64,000 nucleotides of DNA from Paenibacillus beijingensis. Its GTDB lineage: Bacteria; Bacillota; Bacilli; Paenibacillales; Paenibacillaceae. The notes below the pieces were generated by a model. It had not been told where the DNA came from. It did not search any database and saw only the letters and a program-made list of their open reading frames with translations. Both the position numbers and the translations under genes were made by a program. Location of the stretch: contig NZ_CP011058.1 of assembly GCF_000961095.1 (NCBI RefSeq), positions 5,286,001 to 5,350,000 on the forward strand, read 5' to 3'. Of the stretch, positions 1 to 8,081 are shown piece by piece. Position 1 is the stretch's first letter. Every line of letters starts with the position of its first letter.

Positions 1-1348
1 CGGACTTATGCACCGCTAGGTCCAATTCCAGCTTCCGGCCGTATTGTTGCAGCGCTTGGACGAGTCCGGCTTCAAGTCCGGCGGGCCGCAGCTGCATAAT
101 GAGCGCGCGCATTTCTTTCAATGCGCTTTTGGAAAGGGACTGCATATCTTTTACGGCGGAGCGAGCCGAATCCAGCTGCTCGCTCGAAAGGAGCGATTCG
201 ACTCCCTTTGCCGTCATACTAAGCGAAAACAGCATTTGGGATACGGAATCGTGCAGATCGCGGGCTAAGCGGTTCCTCTCTTCCATCCGGGCAAGCTCCC
301 GCCGGTTCTCTTCAAGACGAGCGCTTTCCAATGCGACGGCGACATGCTCCGCAATCGCTTCAAGTACTTCCTCATCAATTCGTTTCAATTTATGTGTCTT
401 ATTGCTATGGCCTACAAACAGCAATCCGGCAGCCGCTCCGCTTCCAAGCGTAACAACAGCCGCCGTTGCCGATCGGAGCGGCGGCAATACTGTCCGAAGC
501 TCAGGCCTGTTTAACAGCCATTCTGCAGGCTTCGACTTAATCTCCTGGAAACAAATCTTGGGAGCGGCTCTGTTACACATATCAATATCGGTCATGGGAA
601 GTTGAATAAACGGAGTATCCGTCCGCCCGCCGACATGAACGGTCCGCAGCACAATATCGTCGCCCAGAAACTCGATCATTCCCGCCGCCGGCCAATCGAA
701 ATGCTCGCCGATTAATTCAACGGCCCGATCTACCAATTGGCCGGGCGCAACGCCGCCGCTCACCACAACGCTGAGGGCACGGCTGAACTCTCCCAGCTTT
801 GTAAACAGCTCCGCTCTTCTCTGCTCCAGGGCGTGCAGGCGCATCCGTTCCACCGCTCCGCCGATCTGAAACGCGACTGCCTGAAGCAGCGCCAGCTCCT
901 CGCCCGCGAAATGTTCTTTTCCCGGAGCGGCCACATTGAGCACGCCGAAGTTGCGGCTGCCCGCCCTGAGCGGAACGGTCGCATGATGCGTAATCCCGCA
1001 AGTATCCCCAAGTCGGTTCGCCTCGGCATCGTCAAGCCTTTTGCAATTCAAGATATTGACGGCATTTTTCAGCCGCCCGTCCCAGAAACGATCCAGACAC
1101 CAGCACGTTCCGCACCGCATCGGCTGTTTGTCTTGATGCAGCAAAGCAGGCGGCAGCCGGCGGTCGGCCGCAAATTCATAATCTGAAGTACCGTCCGACA
1201 AAAAAATCCAGCCCGTCGTCAGACCGGTTACGTCGAGCAATTTTTCCAGAACCGTATCCAGCATCGTCGTCAAATCGTTGGACTGGTTTAACTTCTCCGC
1301 AATCGTTTTGAGCGTAATCAGCTCCTGCACGCGAGGATCGTTCGTCAC
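1..1348 (-). CDS. Sensor histidine kinase with GAF domains (NarL/LuxR-type partner), C-terminus off the window
   Basis: Cytoplasmic sensor kinase, seen for about 449 residues and cut by the left edge. The start is a GTG at 1346-1348 behind AGGGAG; the nearby ATG at 1363-1365 hits a stop after six codons. Residues about 10-150 look like a GAF domain with a Cys-rich stretch (CGTCWCLD, then C at the end of the LNC motif), and a second GAF-like region follows to about residue 320. Residues about 345-400 are a HisKA_3 dimerisation region with the phosphoacceptor in RDLHDSVSQ, so the partner should be a LuxR/NarL-type regulator off the left edge. No membrane segment is visible, so the ligand is probably cytoplasmic (redox, gas or small molecule); this is inference. 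The HATPase domain is missing only because the window ends. Little doubt about the class, none about the specific signal. Confidence 0.85.
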   Translation of the reverse strand, partial: MTNDPRVQELITLKTIAEKLNQSNDLTTMLDTVLEKLLDVTGLTTGWIFLSDGTSDYEFAADRRLPPALLHQDKQPMRCGTCWCLDRFWDGRLKNAVNILNCKRLDDAEANRLGDTCGITHHATVPLRAGSRNFGVLNVAAPGKEHFAGEELALLQAVAFQIGGAVERMRLHALEQRRAELFTKLGEFSRALSVVVSGGVAPGQLVDRAVELIGEHFDWPAAGMIEFLGDDIVLRTVHVGGRTDTPFIQLPMTDIDMCNRAAPKICFQEIKSKPAEWLLNRPELRTVLPPLRSATAAVVTLGSGAAAGLLFVGHSNKTHKLKRIDEEVLEAIAEHVAVALESARLEENRRELARMEERNRLARDLHDSVSQMLFSLSMTAKGVESLLSSEQLDSARSAVKDMQSLSKSALKEMRALIMQLRPAGLEAGLVQALQQYGRKLELDLAVHKS

Positions 1349-1378
1349 AGCTTGTTCTCCCTCATGGACTGATTTGCA

Positions 1379-1394
1379 GTCATGCCTGCATGAC
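1379..1394. promoter_or_regulatory. Short perfect dyad upstream of the histidine kinase
   Basis: GTCATGC-CT-GCATGAC is a 7-bp perfect inverted repeat, about 30 bp upstream of the GTG start of the kinase gene. It could be an operator or just a small hairpin. No protein is assigned. The rest of the 1395-1579 spacer to xerS is AT-rich and shows nothing else I can name. Confidence 0.25.
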
Positions 1395-1579
1395 AGCGTT
1401 ATTATCCGTTCTTTATTCGCGAATCCAAACATTAATTCCTTCGCCTTACCGATTTAAGCCCATTCTTTGATCAATAAGTTAACATATTCGGAGTTACGTT
1501 ATGTTGTCCTTATTGACGGGGATTGCTAAAATAGGAATTGAAACCCGGCGTTTCGGGTCGCGATTGGAGGCGCCAATTT

Positions 1580-2677
1580 ATGAATATTTTAAAGCAAAAA
1601 GACCGGCAGGAGCTGGACCGGCGTGTTCCGATGATGCCATGGTACGTCGAAAAATTCATCAATTACAAGCTGCCCGACCTCTCCCCTTCCTCGCTATTGG
1701 AATATGTCCGGGATTATGAGACGTTTTTCCGCTGGCTGCTGGCTGAAGGGCTGGCCGCAGGACCGACATTTGCCGAAGTCAAGCTGGAAGAGCTGGAGAA
1801 GCTCCATATGGACAGCATCGACAACTTCCGGATGTTCCTTGCGACGCGGCCGGAAAATGCCAATACCCGCACGACGGTGTCGCGGAAGCTCTCCTCCCTG
1901 CGCTCTTTGTTTCATTATTTGAGCCAAATTGCCGAGGATGAGCAGTTCTATCCGCTGCTGAGGCGCAACGTAATGGCCAAGGTATCGATCAAGCGGACTC
2001 ATAAGCCGAAGGATACGGCGGCGAAGCTGGAAGGCAAGCTGCTGCAGGAAGAAGAGATCGCGGAGTTTCTAAGTTATGTCAAACGCGATTACGGAAGCGA
2101 TGTGGCGTCGAACAAGCAGGCGCTGTACGCTTATAAACAAAATGTCGTGCGGGATGCCTGCATCATCAGCCTCATATTGAATTCGGGTCTGCGCGTATCC
2201 GAGGTCGTCAACTTGAATATGGACGATCTCGATCTGAAAAAGAAGCTGACGTACGTTTACCGCAAAGGTAAAAACGACGATACGTTCAAGACGCCCGTCT
2301 ATTTCCGGCAGGAAGCGGTCGACGACTTAGCTGCATATATGCAGCTGCGCGATACGCATTACAAAGCCCCGAAGCGGGAAAAAGCGTTTTTTCTCGCCAT
2401 TGCCAACGGCAAAAACGAAGGTTCGCGGATGACCAAGCGGGCGATCCAGGAAATGGTAATCAAATACGCCAAACGGTTCGGCAAGCCTTCGCTGTCCGTA
2501 CATAAGCTGAGGCATTCTTTTGCGACGGATTATTATTTGCGCAACGACTTGTATAAGACGCAGGAGCAGCTCGGACACGCCTCCCCGGAGACGACCCAAA
2601 TCTACGCTCATCTGACCGACAAAACGATGGCGGAAGCGATCGACCGCACCGAAGGCAGAAGCGCCGCCGACCGATAG
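1580..2677 (+). CDS. xerS: Tyrosine recombinase XerS
   Basis: Site-specific tyrosine recombinase of about 365 aa, expected to resolve chromosome dimers at a dif-type site. The N-terminal SAM-like core-binding domain (residues about 15-120, LEYVRDYETFFRWLLAEGL) is followed by the catalytic domain (about 165-355). The catalytic set is visible: Arg in LNSGLRVSEV, Lys in the beta-hairpin region, HKLRHSFATD (H-x-x-R), LGHASPETTQIYAHL with the Tyr nucleophile. The start is the ATG at 1580 with GGAGG at 1566-1570, rather than an in-frame ATG 14 codons upstream. The length matches the XerS branch found in Firmicutes, which is longer than XerC/XerD because of the N-terminal extension. It stands alone, with no neighbouring mobile-element genes, so a housekeeping role is more likely than an integrase role. 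Confidence 0.9.
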   Translation: MNILKQKDRQELDRRVPMMPWYVEKFINYKLPDLSPSSLLEYVRDYETFFRWLLAEGLAAGPTFAEVKLEELEKLHMDSIDNFRMFLATRPENANTRTTVSRKLSSLRSLFHYLSQIAEDEQFYPLLRRNVMAKVSIKRTHKPKDTAAKLEGKLLQEEEIAEFLSYVKRDYGSDVASNKQALYAYKQNVVRDACIISLILNSGLRVSEVVNLNMDDLDLKKKLTYVYRKGKNDDTFKTPVYFRQEAVDDLAAYMQLRDTHYKAPKREKAFFLAIANGKNEGSRMTKRAIQEMVIKYAKRFGKPSLSVHKLRHSFATDYYLRNDLYKTQEQLGHASPETTQIYAHLTDKTMAEAIDRTEGRSAADR

Positions 2678-2747
2678 AGAACCCGGTTATTCTACCAGGC
2701 GCACGCGCACGAGCAACCCTTGTATTTAAAGACGGAGGTGTTTTTCC

Positions 2748-3761
2748 ATGCTTACCTTAAGCGTGCTCGACCAGTCTCCCGTTCCGGAAGGAAAGACGGC
2801 TTCCGAAGCGCTGGCCTATACAACGAAGCTGGCGCAGGAAACCGAAAAGCTAGGCTTCCGCCGCTTCTGGGTATCGGAGCATCACGCTTCGAACGCTCTG
2901 GCCGGCTCCAGTCCGGAAGTGCTGATCGCCCATCTGGCGGCGAATACGAAGCATATCCGCATCGGCTCCGGAGGCGTCATGCTGCCTCATTACAGCGCAT
3001 ATAAAGTGGCGGAAAATTTCCGGCTGCTGGAGGCGCTGCATCCCGGCCGGATCGATCTCGGCCTCGGCCGCGCGCCCGGCGGAATGCCGCTTTCCACCCG
3101 CGCGCTGCAGGAAGGCAAAACTAGATCCGTGGACCGGTACCCTGATCAAATCTCGGATTTGACGGACTATTTGCACGGTACGCCGGGAGGCCACCATCCG
3201 TTTGCCGGACTGAAGGCTTCCCCGGTCGTCGATACCGCGCCGCAGCTGTGGCTGCTCGGCTCCAGCGGCGACAGTGCCGTCATCGCGGCCTTGCAGGGAG
3301 CATCTTTCGCCTTTGCCCACTTCATTAATCCGTACGGCGGCGAGGAAGCGATGAAATACTACAAAGAGCATTTCCGCTCGTCGGTTTGGAACGAGCATCC
3401 GAATGGAATTGTAGCCGCCTTCGTCATTTGCGCGGAAACCGACGAAGAAGCGGTGCGCCTCTCCCGCAGCTTCGATCTCTCCTTCCACCTGCTGGAGCGG
3501 GGCAAGGAATGGCCCGGCTTCCCGTCCGTTCAGTCGGCCGAGGCGTATTCGTTCAACGAATTCGACATGGAGCGGATCCGGCATAACCGGCAGCGTCTCA
3601 TTGTCGGCAGTCCGGAAACGGTGAAGAGAAAATTGCTTGCGCTTCAGGACGCTTACGAAACCGATGAGCTGATGATCGTCACGCTGGCCCACGATTTCGA
3701 AGCGCGTCTGAATTCGTACCGGCTTCTTGCCGAAGCGTTTCAGCTGGAGCCGACAGCTTAA
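2748..3761 (+). CDS. LLM-class flavin-dependent oxidoreductase (luciferase-like monooxygenase)
   Basis: Protein of 337 aa with the bacterial luciferase-like TIM-barrel fold; it should use reduced FMN (or F420-like cofactor) and O2. Visible family signatures are SVLDQSPVPEG at the start, FWVSEHH (residues about 42-48), the S-G-G-V-M-L-P-H stretch and LGLGRAPGG (about 104-112). It fits the MsnO8-type family common in Bacillales, whose substrate is usually unknown. The ATG has a GGAGGTG site at the usual spacing. It follows xerS by about 70 bp on the same strand and ends just before a bidirectional terminator. The fold is clear; the substrate cannot be inferred. Confidence 0.88.
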   Translation: MLTLSVLDQSPVPEGKTASEALAYTTKLAQETEKLGFRRFWVSEHHASNALAGSSPEVLIAHLAANTKHIRIGSGGVMLPHYSAYKVAENFRLLEALHPGRIDLGLGRAPGGMPLSTRALQEGKTRSVDRYPDQISDLTDYLHGTPGGHHPFAGLKASPVVDTAPQLWLLGSSGDSAVIAALQGASFAFAHFINPYGGEEAMKYYKEHFRSSVWNEHPNGIVAAFVICAETDEEAVRLSRSFDLSFHLLERGKEWPGFPSVQSAEAYSFNEFDMERIRHNRQRLIVGSPETVKRKLLALQDAYETDELMIVTLAHDFEARLNSYRLLAEAFQLEPTA

Positions 3762-3801
3762 AGTCTCTCCCCACGAGGCCGGGAGTTGGTCCACTCAAAC
3801 G

Positions 3802-3840
3802 CCAAAAGACCGGGACATCTGAAGGCTCCCGGTCTTTTGG
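3802..3840. terminator. Bidirectional rho-independent terminator
   Basis: A perfect 14-bp inverted repeat (3802-3815 with 3827-3840, 11-nt loop) of CCAAAAGACCGGGA type. It has A-rich and T-rich flanks within the arms and sits between two convergent genes, so it can serve both strands. Confidence 0.85.
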
Positions 3841-3905
3841 CCTGTCCTGACAGTTTGAATGTCTTTGCCGCTTCTATGCTGCATCGGCTTGTACGGTTGG
3901 GTAGA

Positions 3906-4427
3906 CTAATTGTCCCATACTTGGGGGGAGATGCCCTCTTCCACCGCAAACTCGAAATCTTCGATGTCGTATACCTGAACCGGCACTTCCGCTTCAATCA
4001 GCTTATCCTGAAACTCGAACTGATCGGAAAGCAGCGGCAGCTCCAGCTTCGAAGCGGTGAGCAGCAGCTCGGTTTCAATCGGATCAAAATATTCCCCATA
4101 TTGCGCGTTATCCAGTGCATGCACGACCGTAAACTGTATCGTATCGCTGAGCAGCAGCGGCGAACTTTCACGCCACGGCGCCTGCAGCGCCCGTTCGATT
4201 TTTTTACGGTTTAGCGGATCCTCGAAAAAAGCGATCAGCTCCCCGATTTTTTGCCTGACATACGTATCGTCCTTCGGATCGTCCATAATCGGATCGTTCC
4301 CGTCCTTCATGTCATACAGCTCAAGAATCGTCGAATACGGCAGCACATAGTCCACCGGATGACCCGGAACGAGCAATTGGCCGTAAGTCGCCACCATTAC
4401 CGCCTCGATAACAAAACGTCGCCTCAT
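3906..4427 (-). CDS. Conserved hypothetical protein, function unknown
   Basis: A 173-aa acidic soluble protein without signal peptide or membrane segment. The start ATG has an AGGAGGG site 7 nt upstream, so it is a real gene. The sequence (start MRRRFVIEAVMVATYGQLL, later LPYSTILELYD) looks like a protein I associate with Paenibacillaceae, but I cannot assign a function. No catalytic motif stands out. It is monocistronic and convergent to the luciferase-like gene. Automatic labels such as sugar-nucleotide synthase would not be supported by any motif here. Confidence 0.7.
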   Translation of the reverse strand: MRRRFVIEAVMVATYGQLLVPGHPVDYVLPYSTILELYDMKDGNDPIMDDPKDDTYVRQKIGELIAFFEDPLNRKKIERALQAPWRESSPLLLSDTIQFTVVHALDNAQYGEYFDPIETELLLTASKLELPLLSDQFEFQDKLIEAEVPVQVYDIEDFEFAVEEGISPQVWDN

Positions 4428-4653
4428 CCCGCATCCCTCCTACTACTTTGAACTTTGTAAGCTAGTCTTTATTATACATGAAACCGACGCTCGTACACAG
4501 AGTCAATAGCCGAGTTTGCAGTCACAGCCTGAGCATGGTTAAAATAAAGTATCGACACAAACAGAATGGCGCAATCATAACGGAATATGAATTCACCTCG
4601 TTTATTATTTATACCGTTAACAGTAGCTGCCGCATTCAGGAGGTAAGAGATTC

Positions 4654-5637
4654 ATGCAAAAGGAAGACGTTATTATTGTAGGCGCTGGACCATGCGGCCT
4701 TGCTGCGGCGCTCGAGCTGCAGCAGATCGGAATGAAACCGCTGATCATTGAAAAAAGAAACCTGGTCCACTCGATTTCGCAATACCCGACATACATGCAT
4801 TTCTTCAGCACGCCGGAAATGCTCGAGATCGGGGATATCCCGTTTACGACTGCGCATGAGAAGCCGTCCCGGCTTGAAGCGCTCACGTATTACCGGACGG
4901 TTGCGCTGCGCCACCGGGTCCGCATCAACGCATACGAGTCCGTCAACCGGGTGACGCCGCTCGGACAAGGCTTCCAGCTCGAAAGCAAAGACCGGACCGG
5001 AGATCGCAAGCTGTATCATGCCGATGCGGTTGTGATGGCAACCGGATATTTTGATCAGCCCAACCTGCTCGGCATCCCGGGGGAAGATAGCGACAAAGTC
5101 ACCCACTTTTTCCGTGAAGCTCATCCTTATACCGGCATGCGCGTCGCCATTATCGGAGGCAGTAATTCCGCCATCGACGCAGCGCTGGAGCTCGAACGCG
5201 CCGGTGCAATCGTTACGGTCGTCTACCGCGGCATGGAGTATTCGCCGGGAATTAAGCCGTGGGTGCGACCGGTTTTTGAAAGCTTGGTCGCCAAAGAGCG
5301 AATTACGATGCTGTTTCAATCGCGGGTTACGGAAATTCACCCGCACCACGTCACCATCGAAAGCGCGGAAGGAGCATTCTCGCTGCCAAACGATTTTGTG
5401 CTCGCCTTAACCGGGTTTCATCCCGACCGCGAATTTTTGACGCAAATCGGGGTGCGGATCGAACCTGAAGGCTACCCTTACTTCGATTCCGATACGATGG
5501 AAACGAATGTGCCTGGCATTTATTTGGCGGGTGTTATCGCCTCCAGACGGGAAGCCAACGAAATTTTCATCGAGACCGGCCGCTTCCACGGCCGCAAAAT
5601 CGCCGCGCAACTGGCTTCGCTTCGTCAAGGCACTTAA
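4654..5637 (+). CDS. ypdA: YpdA-type FAD/NADPH bacillithiol disulfide reductase
   Basis: Flavoprotein of 327 aa with an N-terminal FAD-binding Rossmann motif (VIIVGAGPCGLAAALEL, residues about 6-22) and a second NAD(P)H-binding Rossmann motif (VAIIGGSNSAIDAALELE, about 165-182). The C-terminal part keeps the flavin-domain ending with PGIYLAGVIASR. YpdA (Bdr) family members reduce oxidised bacillithiol with NADPH, keeping the thiol pool reduced in Bacillales; the Cys in GAGPCG is the residue implicated in that activity. GGAGG lies about 9 nt before the ATG. It is monocistronic and followed by a strong terminator. The alternative is a generic thioredoxin reductase-like protein, but the CxxC redox pair typical of those is absent. 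Confidence 0.9.
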   Translation: MQKEDVIIVGAGPCGLAAALELQQIGMKPLIIEKRNLVHSISQYPTYMHFFSTPEMLEIGDIPFTTAHEKPSRLEALTYYRTVALRHRVRINAYESVNRVTPLGQGFQLESKDRTGDRKLYHADAVVMATGYFDQPNLLGIPGEDSDKVTHFFREAHPYTGMRVAIIGGSNSAIDAALELERAGAIVTVVYRGMEYSPGIKPWVRPVFESLVAKERITMLFQSRVTEIHPHHVTIESAEGAFSLPNDFVLALTGFHPDREFLTQIGVRIEPEGYPYFDSDTMETNVPGIYLAGVIASRREANEIFIETGRFHGRKIAAQLASLRQGT

Positions 5638-5654
5638 CCCTCTCCAATACAAAG

Positions 5655-5699
5655 CGGCCGTGCAAAACGATAAAATAACGTTTTGCACGGCCGTTTTCT
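5655..5699 (+). terminator. Rho-independent terminator after ypdA
   Basis: Perfect 15-bp stem (5655-5669 with 5679-5693), 9-nt loop, then TTTTCTT. It lies 18 bp after the ypdA stop codon. Confidence 0.92.
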
Positions 5700-5769
5700 T
5701 CAACAAAGAAGTTTGCTTCCATCCATTTCAATCGGATCGCTTGCAAATCGAATTTGATCCGAATCCGGA

Positions 5770-6120
5770 TCATTTATACTGAATAAGTCCAATTCCATTT
5801 CCAACCGGGTCAACCAAGTAAGCTAAATAAAAATCGTCAAACTCCATCTTCTCTCTTACGATCTGAGCCCCCAAATCAACCGATTTGGTTATCGTTTCAT
5901 CGATGTTCTGGACTTCGATTTGAATTCGGGTTCCATGAGGAAAGTCGCTAGGCCCTTTCGAAATGCCGCCATTAATTCCTTGCTTATCCGCTTCTCCCGT
6001 TGTGGCGGGGTAATATCCCCAATTAGGCTCGGCTATTTTCCAGCCAAAAACAGTAGAGTAGAAGCCGGCAGCACGTTCCGGATCTTGACTGCTCAATTCA
6101 AACGAGACAACTCGATTCAT
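5770..6120 (-). CDS. VOC-family protein (glyoxalase/bleomycin-resistance fold), probably SOS-controlled
   Basis: Single-domain VOC protein of 116 aa. It begins VVSFELSSQDPERAAGFYSTVFGW, the classic first beta-alpha-beta-beta-beta module, and ends DPVGNGIGLIQY, the typical C-terminal strand with a metal-ligand-like position. The substrate is unknown; family members include glyoxalases and antibiotic-binding proteins. The ATG at 6118-6120 is preferred to a TTG nine bases upstream because GGGAGG lies 9 nt before it. The promoter at 6159-6187 has a perfect GAAC-N4-GTTC LexA-type box in its spacer, so damage induction is predicted. This is unusual for the family. Confidence 0.85.
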   Translation of the reverse strand: MNRVVSFELSSQDPERAAGFYSTVFGWKIAEPNWGYYPATTGEADKQGINGGISKGPSDFPHGTRIQIEVQNIDETITKSVDLGAQIVREKMEFDDFYLAYLVDPVGNGIGLIQYK

Positions 6121-6158
6121 AACATTCAACCTCCCAGTTGGTATTTATTGCCACACAC

Positions 6159-6187
6159 ATTATATCGAACATACGTTCCCTTGTAAA
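6159..6187 (-). promoter_or_regulatory. SigA-type promoter with LexA box in the spacer, for the VOC gene
   Basis: On the minus strand: -35 TTTACA (6182-6187), 17-bp spacer, -10 TATAAT (6159-6164). The spacer holds the palindrome CGAACATACGTTCC (6166-6179), which matches the Bacillus LexA consensus CGAAC-N4-GTTCG in all eight core positions. A repressor bound there would block RNA polymerase directly. The VOC start is about 40 nt downstream. Confidence 0.8.
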
Positions 6188-6283
6188 TAGTTTTTTTCGC
6201 TTTTTCCGAAATAATGTTAGCGCTTTCTAAGACAAATAAAAAGTATGTAATGAGTCATTTCCCATGGAAGCAAGGTCTTGCTT

Positions 6284-6835
6284 TTAGAACGAGCTTTTCC
6301 CGATCGGTGTAACGATGCCATCCATACTGACCGTGTTTTTTTTGTTCCGATATTCCGTCAGCTTGTCTTCCCCTTGTTTGTCCGCCCAGTCGACGAGCAT
6401 GCTTCTGTCATCAACAAACTCATAGAAAGGGACGCTGAAGCCGCAAGACGTCTTGACGCCATGAATCTCCGAGACGATAATTTGCCTTGTCCCGGGCAGC
6501 ACGTTGAAATGCCCCTTCAACTCTTCCCATGCGTTGGTTCCGGGTAAAATAACGTCCCCGTTCCCATAAAGCCTCAATATTAACGGCGTTTTCGAGAATG
6601 AAACGAACATGAACGTCATTCGATTCGTGTCCGTTAAGTGCGCGCTTGTTTCATTTCCGCTTCCCGTCAAATCGAGGTAAGCAACCTTGTTCGGAGATAA
6701 TATTCGAAACACGTCGTATCCCTTTGGCGAAACATTGACGTGACCGTTTGCTCCCGCCGTCCCGACAAAAAAGAGATGCTGCTCCTTAATGAACGCTTCG
6801 TGTTCCGGCAACAGTGAATCAAACATTTTTCCCAT
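6284..6835 (-). CDS. Pyridoxamine 5'-phosphate oxidase-family flavin-binding protein
   Basis: A 183-aa protein with the split-barrel FMN-binding fold: the segment FFVGTAGANGHVNVSPKGYD (residues about 23-42) and AYLDLTGSGNETSAHLTD are typical of PNPOx-like proteins that bind FMN or F420. The start is the ATG at 6833-6835 with GAGG 8 nt upstream; a longer in-frame reading to 6898 has no ribosome site. The true PdxH substrate-binding C-terminus is not evident, so this is a general PNPOx-like protein rather than pdxH. The physiological substrate is unknown. It lies upstream of the VOC gene on the same strand, but the VOC gene has its own promoter. Confidence 0.82.
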   Translation of the reverse strand: MGKMFDSLLPEHEAFIKEQHLFFVGTAGANGHVNVSPKGYDVFRILSPNKVAYLDLTGSGNETSAHLTDTNRMTFMFVSFSKTPLILRLYGNGDVILPGTNAWEELKGHFNVLPGTRQIIVSEIHGVKTSCGFSVPFYEFVDDRSMLVDWADKQGEDKLTEYRNKKNTVSMDGIVTPIGKSSF

Positions 6836-6924
6836 AAGGACCGCCTCATTTCGCTCTATTAGTAAGCCATTTATTCCGCAAATGACCGCACCGGACATGC
6901 CTCCGACTGATTGCCGCGTTATTT

Positions 6925-7210
6925 TTACTTGCTCTCTTTCAAACCGTAACCGTCATAAACCGCTTCCCAATTCAACGGTCTAGCCATGTTCAATTTCGGA
7001 TGCTCGACAATGACGCTGATCAGCCATTTGCCGAGCTCTTTTCCTCTATACTCGGGAACGACAAAAACATCTCCTAACCACGAAAACCGAACCAGATCCG
7101 ATATGACACACGCAAAACCGACCTGCCTCGCTTCGCCATGAACAGGATTGCCGTCATAGATCCCATAGCAGAGCGTCGAGTTTTGAATCGATGCAGCAAC
7201 GAGCTCCTTC
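6925..7210 (-). pseudogene. Truncated GNAT acetyltransferase remnant
   Basis: The reading frame keeps the middle of a small GNAT N-acetyltransferase: KELVAASIQNSTLCYGIYDG, then RQVGFACVISD, DVFVVPEYRGKELGKWLI, where the last piece is the acetyl-CoA-binding motif A (R/Q-x-x-G-x-G/A; here EYRGKELGKWL, so one Gly is replaced by Glu). The N-terminal strand-helix unit that should precede it is missing, and the C-terminus diverges after about residue 90 (ends NWEAVYDGYGLKESK instead of the usual GLY-x-x-x-GF). Upstream it is continuous in frame with a GyrI-like fragment, so an ATG at 7240-7242 could still give a 105-aa product. Most likely non-functional. Confidence 0.65.
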
Positions 7211-7413
7211 GCGGGCACATCCGACAATTGTTCGACTTCCATACAATAAAAATAAGTAAATAACGTTTCCGACGTGAAATGCGGACAAAAGAATTAAAGA
7301 CAGCTTTGGTCTCTTCGATTATTTTGGGTTCATGATTTTTTAAATGCCGATGTGACAGGTATGCCGACAAACTTCTTTTCCGCCAATTCAATAATTTCGA
7401 CTGTGTTTGACAT
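7211..7413 (-). pseudogene. GyrI-like (effector-binding domain) remnant, frameshifted and fused to a GNAT fragment
   Basis: From an ATG at 7411-7413 (GGGAG upstream) the frame reads SNTVEIIELAEKKFVGIPVTSAFK, the usual N-terminus of single-domain GyrI-like proteins, and stops soon after an A6 run (7336-7341). One base less restores NHEPKIIEETKAVF. A second shift and a loss of roughly 15-20 residues precedes FFCPHFTSETLFTYFYCMEVEQLSDVP, another clear GyrI-like block. The frame then runs directly into the GNAT fragment. So the gene has at least two lesions plus a fusion with a neighbour. The family assignment is from memory of conserved blocks. Confidence 0.6.
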
Positions 7414-7460
7414 GATCGTGCTCCCATTCATAAAGTGTTTTGTTCAGCGATCATTTCTTG

Positions 7461-7919
7461 TCACCGGCTCTTATTCTTGAATTGTTCAATTAACTCCTTC
7501 ACGGCAATTCCGTCAATCTTTAATCCGTCAATATTGCAATGGTTCAATTCGACATCCGATAAATCGCATCGATCAAAAATAGCCGTGCTCAGATTACTGT
7601 TTAGGAAAAGGACCGGTTCTACGTTAACCCAACCGTCCGTGCCGGGTTCTTCGAGCAGATGGCTTTCGTGCGACTTCGGACGGACAATATTCTCAAATAC
7701 AGTTCCACCCATTTGAATCATATTGATGTGTACATTTGAAAAATAGATATGTTCCCACTTGGAGTTTACGAAATTGGTATGAGCAAAAGTCGTATTTCTC
7801 ATATCAATTCCATGAAAGTTCGACCCTTTAAAACAAACCATATGAATGTTTTCGTCCCGTAAATCTTGAAGCTCAAGCCCGTTTTTCGAATCCACGATTT
7901 TCTTCTCGGAAAGCGGCAT
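7461..7919 (-). CDS. Pentapeptide-repeat-like protein
   Basis: A 152-aa soluble protein rich in imperfect A(D/N)LXX-type pentapeptides, e.g. CFKGSNFHGIDMRNTTFAHTNF and LSTAIFDRCDLSDVELNHCN. Such repeats build a right-handed quadrilateral beta-helix. Members include DNA mimics that protect gyrase, but most have no known role, and this one is too irregular to assign. A GGGAAG site precedes the ATG at a slightly long distance. Its Cys content and position near decayed genes give no further clue. Confidence 0.75.
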   Translation of the reverse strand: MPLSEKKIVDSKNGLELQDLRDENIHMVCFKGSNFHGIDMRNTTFAHTNFVNSKWEHIYFSNVHINMIQMGGTVFENIVRPKSHESHLLEEPGTDGWVNVEPVLFLNSNLSTAIFDRCDLSDVELNHCNIDGLKIDGIAVKELIEQFKNKSR

Positions 7920-7977
7920 CTCGAATCTTCCCTTCTCGTTTTCTCCAATTTAATGATGGATGCGCAATAGGAGGCAA

Positions 7978-8047
7978 TAAAAAATCCCGCCCCGTAACAG
8001 TTGACCGCTAATACTGGACTGGCTTCATCTGTTATTCGAGTCGGGAT
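7978..8047 (-). terminator. Terminator of the racemase-like gene
   Basis: On the minus strand an interrupted stem pairs ATCCCG with CGGGAT and CTGTTA with TAACAG around a long 28-nt loop, then runs into GGGATTTTTTATT. It lies 35 bp after the stop of the gene at 8082-8747. Confidence 0.7.
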
Positions 8048-8081
8048 CGTTGTTGTCAGGAATATATTACCACACGCTTCT

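Noticed and set aside
1580..2677. Phage integrase or integrative element signature at xerS
   Set aside because: No other mobile genes, attachment-site repeats or composition change nearby; the protein matches the chromosomal XerS type.
7074..7427. A 117-aa minus-strand reading frame as an independent gene
   Set aside because: Its sequence matches a GyrI-like protein only in part of its length and in a shifted frame, so it is a piece of the broken gene, not a separate one.
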